Assembly: GCA_019114585.1 (NCBI GenBank)
Contig: DXFE01000081.1
Span: forward strand, 1 to 34,000
Direction of reading: 5' to 3'
Source of the DNA: Gemmiger_A avium
Lineage (GTDB): Bacteria; Bacillota; Clostridia; Oscillospirales; Ruminococcaceae
DNA: 34,000 nucleotides
Both the position numbers and the translations under genes were made by a program. The notes beneath the pieces were generated by a model. The model did not search any database and had not been told where the DNA came from. It worked only from the letters and a program-made list of their open reading frames with translations. Within the stretch, counting starts at the first letter, position 1; every line of letters begins with the position of its first letter. Positions 1 through 6,682 of the stretch are shown here, in pieces.

Positions 1-54
1 GAAACAGTTCAGCAAGCGCTGATTGGTTGTCCAAACCAGTTCAAATTGGTTCAA

Positions 55-88
55 AAGCCCCGGAAATCTTCGGATTTCCGGGGCTTTT
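55..88 (+). terminator. intrinsic terminator of an upstream unit
   Basis: A perfect 14-bp stem (55-68 with 73-86) is capped by a UUCG tetraloop closed by a C-G pair and followed by TTTTCCTT. This is a textbook rho-independent terminator. It must end a gene lying left of the window. One frame of the first bases reaches a TGA at 20-22, which could be that gene's stop, but too little is visible to identify it. Confidence 0.9.
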
Positions 89-531
89 CCTTATTGGCTA
101 CAAAGAACTCCAGTTTTATCAGATAAGATGAGAATCATTCGAAAACTTCTGATGAAATAACGGGCTCAAACAGCTTTCCATAAAAATATTGGCAAGCAGA
201 GTTCACAGGCCTGAAAGTATATTTGGCTGCGCTGACTTTGCCAAGATCGGCTTATGGAATATGCCGTATACAGAGGAGAAGCACTTCTTTACAAAAAATG
301 CCTTATGCATAAAAGTTGTGCAAAACACACATACAAAATGCTGGTATTTTGACAGTTTGACGAAAGCATATAAATGGAAGAAAAAGGTAATATTAGAAAA
401 CATATCCTGAAAAATAATTAAAAACAGAAGCAAACAGAAGCTAAACGACGCTATGAAGAGAAAACAAGTGAACATTTTTCAAAATAAACGGAATTCAAAA
501 AAATTAAGCTAAAAAGGGTAAATTCTCCTGT
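89..531. other. AT-rich intergenic stretch, no supported gene
   Basis: This stretch of about 440 bases is conspicuously AT-rich compared with the GC-rich genes around it. Short open frames exist on both strands (for example a 73-codon frame beginning with TTG at 189), but none has a ribosome binding site or recognisable product. Visible structure is a tandem decamer AAACAGAAGC at 421-430 and 431-440, and two close TTGAC words at 349-353 and 357-361 without a matching -10. It may be a long upstream regulatory region or remnant DNA; I cannot assign a function. Confidence 0.5.
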
Positions 532-560
532 TTGACGCTTTTTCCCGGATTTGATACAAT
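532..560 (+). promoter_or_regulatory. sigma-A type promoter of the G5/3D protein gene
   Basis: TTGACG (532-537) and TACAAT (555-560) are separated by exactly 17 bp. Transcription would begin near 567, giving a leader of about 150 nt before the start codon at 717. Confidence 0.8.
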
Positions 561-566
561 GCCACA

Positions 567-716
567 AGTGCTGAACAGCACGTCCCGTTGACAGTATTGT
601 TTGTGCCGTCAAACGGGTTTCGCGGGCGCGGCCTTGCCATGCTTTAAAGGCCGCCGTACTGCCCTGTGGACCGGGTGGTACATGATGCCCTCGCATGGAA
701 CCGATAAGGAGAGCGT
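567..716 (+). promoter_or_regulatory. structured mRNA leader upstream of the G5/3D protein gene
   Basis: Three consecutive stem-loops can be drawn in the predicted leader. The first is GTGCT/AGCAC (568-572 with 577-581, loop GAAC), right at the expected 5' end. The second is CCCGTTGAC with GTCAAACGGG (584-592 with 608-617, one bulged A). The third is GCGGCCTT/AAGGCCGC (628-635 with 647-654). An AAGGAGAG ribosome binding site follows at 706-713. I do not recognise a known riboswitch class; it could be a cis-regulatory RNA or merely a stable 5' UTR. Confidence 0.45.
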
Positions 717-1760
717 ATGACAAAATTCACAGAACACTTGCGGCGCCGCTGGCTGGCCATTCCGGTCCGGGTCTGGGCGCTGCTGGGCTCCCTGTGCAGC
801 CTGTCGATTGCCCTGTTTGTCCTCAGCCTTTCGTTGAATGTCGTGCACGTGTCGGATTCCGACGGCAACCGCCGCACCCTGATCACTACCCACGACGACC
901 CCGACCAGATCATGGAACTGTCCGGCATTGTGGCCGAAGCCCATGACGAGGTCTACTACACGGCCTATGCCGGGAACCTGGCGTCGCTCAGCATCCAGCG
1001 TGCCTATCCGGTGTATGTGGAAGCCGATGGCCAGAACCTGACCGCACAGCTGTGTGGCGGTACGGTCGAAGATGCCCTGGATGCCACGGGCGTGAGCCTG
1101 GGCGAGCATGATTATACCGAGCCCAGTCTGCACACCCAGCTGGAAGAGGGAGACACCGTCGCCGTGCACCGGGTTGAATACCGGGATACGGTGAGCTACG
1201 AGTCCATCCCCTTCGAAACCGAATATGTGTATACCAGTCTGTTCTACCGCAACCGCAGCCGCACCATGACACTGCAGACCGGTCATGAAGGCGCCAACGA
1301 AATCACCAGCCGTGAGCGGGTGGTAGACGGTGCGGTAGAGTCCAGCCAGGTGGTCAGCGTGGTGCAGACCGTGGCGCCGCAGAATACGGTGATCAAGGCC
1401 TACAAGGCCGGCGCGCCGGTTTCTTCTGTGAGCGGCCCTGAGGTGGTCAATGGTGTGCCGTCCAGCTACAAGGCGGTTTATACCGGCCGGGCTACGGGTT
1501 ACAGTTCCAGCGGCGGGCGCGGCGCCTCCGGTCTGGGTCTGTACTGCGGCACAGTGGCGGTCAACCCCGCCCTGATCCCCTACGGAACCAAGCTGTATAT
1601 TGCCAGCACCGACGGACGGTTTGTGTATGGCTATGCAATTGCAACCGATACCGGTACGTCTCTGCTGAATGGTTCCTGCCTGGTGGACCTGTACTACGAC
1701 ACCTACACCGAGGCGCTGATGAACGGCGTGCAGACAGTGAACGTTTACGTGGTTGGCTGA
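717..1760 (+). CDS. membrane-anchored G5/3D domain cell-wall protein (YabE/RpfB-like)
   Basis: 347 residues. A short basic cytoplasmic N-terminus is followed by one hydrophobic segment (about 18-40) that anchors or exports the protein. Then come a DUF348-like ubiquitin-fold segment (about 92-150), a G5 domain (about 152-232) and a C-terminal 3D domain (about 252-347). Family members are cell-wall remodelling enzymes of the YabE/YocH/RpfB type, thought to cleave or bind peptidoglycan outside the cell. The 3D domain is named for three conserved aspartates. Two are present (ATDTG, D311; VDLYY, D324), but the first, normally in AVDP, reads AVNP with N283 (AAC codon at 1563-1565). The ATG at 717 is preceded by AAGGAGAG. 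The gene is monocistronic, with its own promoter and terminator. The family assignment is secure; enzymatic activity is uncertain because of the substitution. Confidence 0.85.
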   Translation: MTKFTEHLRRRWLAIPVRVWALLGSLCSLSIALFVLSLSLNVVHVSDSDGNRRTLITTHDDPDQIMELSGIVAEAHDEVYYTAYAGNLASLSIQRAYPVYVEADGQNLTAQLCGGTVEDALDATGVSLGEHDYTEPSLHTQLEEGDTVAVHRVEYRDTVSYESIPFETEYVYTSLFYRNRSRTMTLQTGHEGANEITSRERVVDGAVESSQVVSVVQTVAPQNTVIKAYKAGAPVSSVSGPEVVNGVPSSYKAVYTGRATGYSSSGGRGASGLGLYCGTVAVNPALIPYGTKLYIASTDGRFVYGYAIATDTGTSLLNGSCLVDLYYDTYTEALMNGVQTVNVYVVG

Positions 1761-1823
1761 CCTGGAAACGTATGTAAACACAAACAGCAATCGGGACTTC
1801 GGCGGGTATACCGTCCGGGTCGG

Positions 1824-1865
1824 AAAGAACGTCTTTATCCTACGGGATAGAGGCGTTCTTTTTTT
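1824..1865 (+). terminator. intrinsic terminator after the G5/3D gene
   Basis: AAAGAACG pairs with CGTTCTTT, and an inner CTTTATCC/GGATAGAG stem with one G-U pair closes around a TACG loop. A run of T follows. It ends the monocistronic transcript about 65 bases after the stop codon. Confidence 0.9.
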
Positions 1866-2045
1866 GTGCGAATTGACGGTCTTACCGCCGGAATACGATC
1901 CGTTTGTGCACCAAACCGGGACGTTTGTGCTCACTTTAGCCAGAAGAATCTACCATTTGCCAATGAAGTGGAAAACTTTGCATGCAAACTGCACAAAACA
2001 CAAACTTTACAATTTACGTTTTTAGCAATTTATGACAGAAAACTC
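1866..2045. other. glgB upstream region with repeated TTTGTGC words
   Basis: Together with the surrounding bases this makes a gap of about 370 bp (1761-2133) without a gene. The heptamer TTTGTGC occurs at 1863-1869 (inside the terminator tail), 1903-1909 and 1924-1930, the last two exactly 21 bp apart and both preceded by CG. Its reverse complement GCACAAA lies at 1991-1997. This could be an operator cluster for the glycogen operon. No coding frame here has a ribosome binding site. Confidence 0.35.
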
Positions 2046-2074
2046 TTGAAAATCGAATGTAAAATGAGTATCAT
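2046..2074 (+). promoter_or_regulatory. candidate glg operon promoter
   Basis: TTGAAA (2046-2051) and TATCAT (2069-2074) are spaced 17 bp apart, about 60 bp before the glgB start. A nearby TATAGAT offers an alternative -10. The same hexamer pair with the same spacing precedes the MATE gene. Confidence 0.6.
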
Positions 2075-2133
2075 TATAGATAGTATACAGCACGTGCCCG
2101 CTTGCGGGCCGCAGAGGAGAGAAGGGAGACACC

Positions 2134-4143
2134 ATGCCCGTAAAAAAGAAACAAAGCGAAGCGGATCTGCCTGTCTATCTGTTCCATCAGGGAAACAACT
2201 TTGAGGCCTACCGGTTCTTGGGCGCTCATTGTATGCAGGAAAACGGGGAAGACGGCGTAAAATTCCGCGTGTGGGCCCCCCATGCCAAAAGTGTCAGCGT
2301 GGTAGGGGACTTCAACAGCTGGGTCGTGGGCAGCCATCCGATGGCTCGCCTGGAGGACAGCGGTATTTGGGAAACCTTTATTCCCGGTCTTAAACAGTAT
2401 GATGTATATAAATACTGTGTGACCACCGCTTCCGATGAGCTTTTGTTTAAATCTGATCCGTATGCATTCCATACCGAGACCCGTCCGTCCAATGGCAGCA
2501 AGATCTATGATCTGTCCGGTTATGCCTGGGGCGACGGTGAATGGATGGCGGCGCAGAAAGGCCGGGACGTAATCAACAGCCCCATGAACATCTACGAAGT
2601 TCATGCCGGCAGCTGGAAGATGAAGGAGGGCGATTTGCCTTACAACTATTCTGAACTGGCGGATGAGCTGGTGCCGTACATAAAGGAAATGGGCTACACC
2701 CATGTGGAATTGCTGCCCATCACGGAATATCCCTTTGACGGCAGCTGGGGCTATCAGGTTACCGGGTATTTTGCCCCCACCAGCCGGTACGGCACCCCCA
2801 AGGACTTCATGAATTTTGTGGACAAGTGCCATCAGGCCGGTATCGGCGTGATTATGGACTGGGTACCTGCGCACTTCCCGAAGGACGGATACGGCCTGTA
2901 CATGTTCGACGGGCAGCCCTGCTATGAGGATCCCAACCCCCGCCGGGGCGAGCACAAGGAATGGGGCACCATGGTTTTCAACTACGGTATGCCCGAGGTA
3001 GAGAGCTTCCTGGTGTCCAGCGCCCTGTTCTGGCTGGAAGAGTACCATGTGGACGGCCTGCGTGTGGACGCGGTTGCCAGCATGCTGTATCTGGACTACA
3101 ACCGCCGCGACGGCGAGTGGGAGCCCAACATGTATGGCGGCAAGGAAAATCTGGAAGCCATCGCATTCCTGCGCAAGCTGAATACCGAAGTGCTGAACCG
3201 GCACCCGGAGAAGCTTATGATTGCGGAGGAATCCACCGCCTGGCCGCTGGTATCCAAACCGGCAGCGGACGGCGGCCTGGGCTTCAACTTCAAGTGGAAC
3301 ATGGGCTGGATGAACGATATGCTCAGCTATATGAGCACCGATCCGCTTTTCCGGTCCGGCAATCACAACAAGCTGACCTTCAGCTTCTTCTATGCTTTCA
3401 GCGAAAACTTCGTGCTGCCCATCAGTCATGATGAGGTGGTTCACGGCAAGTGCAGCCTGCTGAACAAGATGCCGGGCGAGTATGACGCCAAGTTTGATAA
3501 CCTGCGTACCTTCTATGGGTATATGATGGCGCACCCCGGCAAAAAGCTGCTGTTCATGGGCCAGGAATTCGGCCAGTTCATCGAGTGGAACGAGGCAAAG
3601 CCGCTGGACTGGATGCTGCTTGGTTACGAAAAGCACCAGCAGCTGCAGGCCTGGGTCAAGGCACTCAACCATTTCTATCGGGAGAATCCGGCGTTCTGGC
3701 AGGTGGATTACAGCTGGGAGGGGTTCCAGTGGATCGTGCCGGACGACAGTTCTCAGTCGGTGATTGCGTTCTTGCGGCGCGACACGGAAGGCAAGATGGT
3801 TCTGGTGGTCTGCAACTTCAATCCGGTGCTCCGTACCGGCTATCAGATGGGCGTGCCCTGCGCCGGCCAGTATAAAGAGCTTCTGACCAGCGACGACGCA
3901 ATCTATGGTGGCGGCGACCTGCACAACCCGATGAAGCGGGCGGTCAAGGGCGCGATGCACGGGTTTGATTACCACATCACGCTGGATCTGGCACCTATGA
4001 GTACGGCCTATTATTCGGTGCCGGCACCCCGCAAAAAGACGGATAAGCCGGAAGAAAAGGCGGCCAAGCCTGCCAAGACTTCCCGGCCTGCCAAAAAAAG
4101 CGGAGCCAAGCCGGCAGCGAAAAAGGCGGCCAAGAAAGCGTAA
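2134..4143 (+). CDS. glgB: 1,4-alpha-glucan branching enzyme GlgB with lysine-rich tail
   Basis: 669 residues. It transfers alpha-1,4-glucan segments to make alpha-1,6 branches in glycogen, in the cytoplasm. An N-terminal CBM48 domain (about residues 25-120, FRVWAPHAKSVSVVGDFNSW) precedes the GH13_9 catalytic barrel and a C-terminal beta domain. Catalytic landmarks are the nucleophile D312 in DGLRVDAV, the acid E365 in IAEEST and D433 in ISHDEVVHGK; DWVPAHF is the region I motif. The ATG at 2134 has AAGGGAG just upstream. It is the first gene of glgB-glgC-glgD-glgA. The last roughly 35 residues (after SVPAPR) form a Lys/Ala/Pro-rich, histone-H1-like tail ending AAKKAAKKA, which is not part of the usual GlgB fold. 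It might bind polymer, nucleic acid or a partner; that is inference. Confidence 0.95.
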   Translation: MPVKKKQSEADLPVYLFHQGNNFEAYRFLGAHCMQENGEDGVKFRVWAPHAKSVSVVGDFNSWVVGSHPMARLEDSGIWETFIPGLKQYDVYKYCVTTASDELLFKSDPYAFHTETRPSNGSKIYDLSGYAWGDGEWMAAQKGRDVINSPMNIYEVHAGSWKMKEGDLPYNYSELADELVPYIKEMGYTHVELLPITEYPFDGSWGYQVTGYFAPTSRYGTPKDFMNFVDKCHQAGIGVIMDWVPAHFPKDGYGLYMFDGQPCYEDPNPRRGEHKEWGTMVFNYGMPEVESFLVSSALFWLEEYHVDGLRVDAVASMLYLDYNRRDGEWEPNMYGGKENLEAIAFLRKLNTEVLNRHPEKLMIAEESTAWPLVSKPAADGGLGFNFKWNMGWMNDMLSYMSTDPLFRSGNHNKLTFSFFYAFSENFVLPISHDEVVHGKCSLLNKMPGEYDAKFDNLRTFYGYMMAHPGKKLLFMGQEFGQFIEWNEAKPLDWMLLGYEKHQQLQAWVKALNHFYRENPAFWQVDYSWEGFQWIVPDDSSQSVIAFLRRDTEGKMVLVVCNFNPVLRTGYQMGVPCAGQYKELLTSDDAIYGGGDLHNPMKRAVKGAMHGFDYHITLDLAPMSTAYYSVPAPRKKTDKPEEKAAKPAKTSRPAKKSGAKPAAKKAAKKA

Positions 4144-4164
4144 GGGAGAGAAGAACACAGTCGA

Positions 4165-4196
4165 AAAAGGCCCGAGCCTGAAAGCAACGGCCTTTT
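4165..4196 (+). terminator. weak hairpin between glgB and glgC
   Basis: AAAAGGCC (4165-4172) pairs with GGCCTTTT (4189-4196) around a 16-base loop. A second small hairpin, GGCGC-GAT-GCGCC, follows at 4208-4220, directly before the glgC ribosome binding site (AAGGGGAG). The long loop and short T run suggest partial attenuation or mRNA stabilisation inside the operon rather than full termination. Confidence 0.4.
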
Positions 4197-4238
4197 AGAA
4201 TAGAAAAGGCGCGATGCGCCAATAAGGGGAGAATTGTC

Positions 4239-5453
4239 ATGAAAGAATGTATCGCAATGCTGTTGGCAGGCGGTCAGGGTTCGCGTCTGTACGCGCTTAC
4301 CCAGCGTCTGGCAAAACCCGCGGTGCCTTTTGGCGGAAAGTACCGGATCATCGACTTTCCGCTTTCTAACTGTGTCAATTCCGGCATTGACACAGTGGGC
4401 ATCCTGACCCAGTACCAGCCTCTGGTGCTGAACGAGTATATCGGCAACGGCCAGCCCTGGGATCTGGACCGTCTGTACGGTGGCGTGCATGTGCTGCCCC
4501 CGTACCAGAAAGCCACCGGCTCCGACTGGTACAAGGGCACCGCGAATGCGATCTACCAGAATATCAACTTTATCGACCGGTATGAGCCCAACTACGTGGT
4601 TATCCTGTCCGGCGACCATATCTATAAGATGGACTACGGCAAGATGCTGGACTTCCATAAGGAGAAGGGTGCCGACTGCACCATCGCCGTTATGGAGGTG
4701 CCCTGGGAAGAGGCCAGCCGTTTCGGCATCATGACCGCCGACGAGAACGGCACCATCACCAAGTTTGAGGAGAAACCCAAGGAGCCCAAGAGCAATCTGG
4801 CCAGCATGGGTATCTACATCTTCACCTGGGAGAAGCTGCGCAAATTCCTCACCGAAGATGAAGCGGATCCCAACAGCGAGAACGATTTTGGCAAGAACAT
4901 CATCCCCAACATGCTGAACGCGGGCGAGAAGATGGTCGCGTATGCTTTCGAGGGTTACTGGAAAGACGTGGGCACCATCGACAGCCTGTGGGATGCCAAT
5001 ATGGACCTGCTGAATCCCAACGTGGCGCTGGATGTGTGGGATGACAGCTGGAAGATCTACTCTCGTACCTCCGGTCTGCCCGGTCACAAGATCGGCAGCA
5101 AGGCTGTGATCGATAACAGCATGATCACCGAAGGCTGCCGCGTGGACGGTACCGTAATCCAGAGCGTTCTGTTTGACAATACCCGTGTGGCGGAAGGTGC
5201 TACCGTCGAGGCGTCCATCCTGATGCCCGGCTCGGTGGTGGAGCCCGGTGCCTGCGTGCGCTACTCCATTATTGCGGAAAATGTGGTGGTAAAGCGCGGC
5301 GCCATGGTGGGCGTGCGTCCTGAGGACATGGACGACATCACCAAGTGGGGCGTAGCGGTTGTCGGCGAGGGTATCACCGTCGGCGCAGGTGCCAAGATCG
5401 GCCCCAAGGCTATGGTGGTCAAAGACGTGAAGGAGGGCGAAGAACAATGGTAA
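4239..5453 (+). CDS. glgC: glucose-1-phosphate adenylyltransferase, catalytic subunit GlgC
   Basis: 404 residues. It makes ADP-glucose and pyrophosphate from ATP and glucose-1-phosphate, the committed step of bacterial glycogen synthesis. The N-terminal nucleotidyltransferase domain carries the intact loop AGGQGSRL (10-17), AKPAVPFGGKYRIIDFPLSNC, SGDHIYKMDY and the sugar-phosphate site FEEKP. The C-terminal third is a left-handed beta-helix of hexapeptide-like repeats. Length is normal. The ATG at 4239 follows AAGGGGAG. It lies between glgB and glgD, and its stop codon overlaps the glgD start (ATGGTAA). A hetero-oligomer with GlgD is expected from related Firmicutes. Confidence 0.96.
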   Translation: MKECIAMLLAGGQGSRLYALTQRLAKPAVPFGGKYRIIDFPLSNCVNSGIDTVGILTQYQPLVLNEYIGNGQPWDLDRLYGGVHVLPPYQKATGSDWYKGTANAIYQNINFIDRYEPNYVVILSGDHIYKMDYGKMLDFHKEKGADCTIAVMEVPWEEASRFGIMTADENGTITKFEEKPKEPKSNLASMGIYIFTWEKLRKFLTEDEADPNSENDFGKNIIPNMLNAGEKMVAYAFEGYWKDVGTIDSLWDANMDLLNPNVALDVWDDSWKIYSRTSGLPGHKIGSKAVIDNSMITEGCRVDGTVIQSVLFDNTRVAEGATVEASILMPGSVVEPGACVRYSIIAENVVVKRGAMVGVRPEDMDDITKWGVAVVGEGITVGAGAKIGPKAMVVKDVKEGEEQW

Positions 5454-6571
5454 ATTCTACTTCAAACGCGCTGGGCGTCATCCTGCCCAACGCAGGTGAT
5501 AACCTGGTGCCGGAGCTGGTGGAAAAGCGCACAATGGCGTCCATCCCCTTTGCCAGCCGGTACCGCATGATCGACTTTGTGCTGTCCAGCATGGTAAATG
5601 GCGGCATCACCAACGTGACCGTCATCGTAAAGAAAAACTACCATTCCCTGATGGACCATCTGGGCAATGGCCGCGAGTGGGATCTGACCCGCAAGCTGGG
5701 CGGCCTGAACATTGTGCCTCCCTACGCCCAGTCCACCGTTAAGATGTACAACGGCCGTGTGGAAGCGCTGGCCAGCATTCTGGAATTCCTGAAAAACCAG
5801 AAAGAGAAGTACGTGGTGCTGAGCGAGGCCAGCACTGCCTTCAACTACAACTTCAAGGAACTGATTGCCGCCCATGTGGCCAGCGGCGCCGACGTGACCA
5901 TGCTGTACGAGCGCCGGGAGATTCCCGAAGGCTGCAAGAACGACAATCACACCATCAAGCTGCAGGACGGCCGTGTGGTGGAACTGCTTACCAACGACTA
6001 CCGTCCCGGTGTGCAAAACCTGTCCATGGACGTGTACATTGTGGAGCGTGAGACCCTGATCACCATGGTGCAGGACGCCACCAGCCGCGGCCTGGTCTAT
6101 TTCGAGCGGGATATCCTGTCCCGCAACCTGCAGCTGCTCAATGTGCAGGGCCTGGAATACAAGGGCTACACCGCTCATATCACCAGCATGAAGAGCTATT
6201 TCGACGAGAATATGCGCCTGCTGGATGAGGCCAACCTGGACCAGCTGTTCCCGGTCGGCAAACCCATCTACACTAAGGTGCGGGACGATGCCCCCACCCG
6301 TTACGCCATGGATGCCAAGGTGAAGAACTGCATGGTGGCGGACGGTTGCGTGATTGAGGGTGAAATCGAAAACTGCGTGCTGTTCCGCGGCGTGCGGATT
6401 CGCAAGGGCGCTAAGGTCAAGAACTGCGTGCTCATGCAGGATACCGTGGTGGAGCCGGGCGCTACCCTGGAATATGTGGTCACCGATAAGCGCGTCAAGG
6501 TTACGGCCGACAAGAACCTGTGCGGCACCGATACCTTCCCGGTTTACGTGGCCAAGGGACAGACCGTATAA
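5447..6571 (+). CDS. glgD: glucose-1-phosphate adenylyltransferase regulatory subunit GlgD
   Basis: 374 residues from the ATG at 5447, which lies in the last codons of glgC (7-base overlap) with AAGGAGG 10 bases upstream. The frame stays open further upstream inside glgC, but that part has no family similarity. The fold is the same as GlgC: a nucleotidyltransferase-like domain with RYRMIDFVLSSMVNGG, then a beta-helix. The nucleotide-binding loop GGxGxRL is replaced by PNAGDNLVPEL, so the protein should be catalytically weak or inactive. In Firmicutes GlgD pairs with GlgC and raises its activity. The overlap suggests translational coupling and matched stoichiometry. Confidence 0.93.
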   Translation: MVNSTSNALGVILPNAGDNLVPELVEKRTMASIPFASRYRMIDFVLSSMVNGGITNVTVIVKKNYHSLMDHLGNGREWDLTRKLGGLNIVPPYAQSTVKMYNGRVEALASILEFLKNQKEKYVVLSEASTAFNYNFKELIAAHVASGADVTMLYERREIPEGCKNDNHTIKLQDGRVVELLTNDYRPGVQNLSMDVYIVERETLITMVQDATSRGLVYFERDILSRNLQLLNVQGLEYKGYTAHITSMKSYFDENMRLLDEANLDQLFPVGKPIYTKVRDDAPTRYAMDAKVKNCMVADGCVIEGEIENCVLFRGVRIRKGAKVKNCVLMQDTVVEPGATLEYVVTDKRVKVTADKNLCGTDTFPVYVAKGQTV

Positions 6572-6579
6572 ACCCTGCC

Positions 6580-6613
6580 AAAAGGTGTCGGCCTGACCGG
6601 AGGCCGCCCTTTT
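6580..6613 (+). terminator. terminator-like hairpin after glgD
   Basis: AAAAGG (6580-6585) pairs with CCTTTT (6608-6613), and an inner CGGCC/GGCCG stem forms across an asymmetric bulge. The short T run suggests incomplete termination before glgA. Confidence 0.5.
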
Positions 6614-6620
6614 CTCCCCA

Positions 6621-6649
6621 GGGGCGGGAGCCGCCTCGGCTCCCGCCCC
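6621..6649 (+). other. strong GC hairpin before glgA
   Basis: A perfect 13-bp stem (GGGGCGGGAGCCG with its complement, 6621-6633 and 6637-6649) has a CCT loop. It is followed by CTCCCTC and not by a T tract, so it looks like an RNA-stability or processing element more than a terminator. A TATAAT occurs at 6657-6662, but no convincing -35 lies 17 bp upstream because that position is in the hairpin. Confidence 0.6.
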
Positions 6650-6682
6650 CTCCCTCTATAATCCTGATCAAGGAGGAGACAC

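Noticed and set aside
1..54. Possible tRNA 3' end suggested by repeated GGTTCAAA-like words
   Set aside because: No acceptor stem, no CCA and no cloverleaf can be drawn; more likely the end of a coding gene before the terminator.
189..410. 73-codon frame on the plus strand in the AT-rich stretch
   Set aside because: Starts with TTG, has no ribosome binding site, and its composition and product resemble no family.
203..475. Phe-rich 90-codon frame on the minus strand
   Set aside because: Hydrophobic product arises from A-rich DNA read in antisense; no ribosome binding site and no domain.
2074..4158. 694-codon frame antisense to glgB
   Set aside because: Shadow of the high-GC third-position pattern of a certain gene; no family similarity.
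6657..6662. TATAAT before glgA as a separate promoter
   Set aside because: The -35 position falls in the GC hairpin and has no resemblance to TTGACA.
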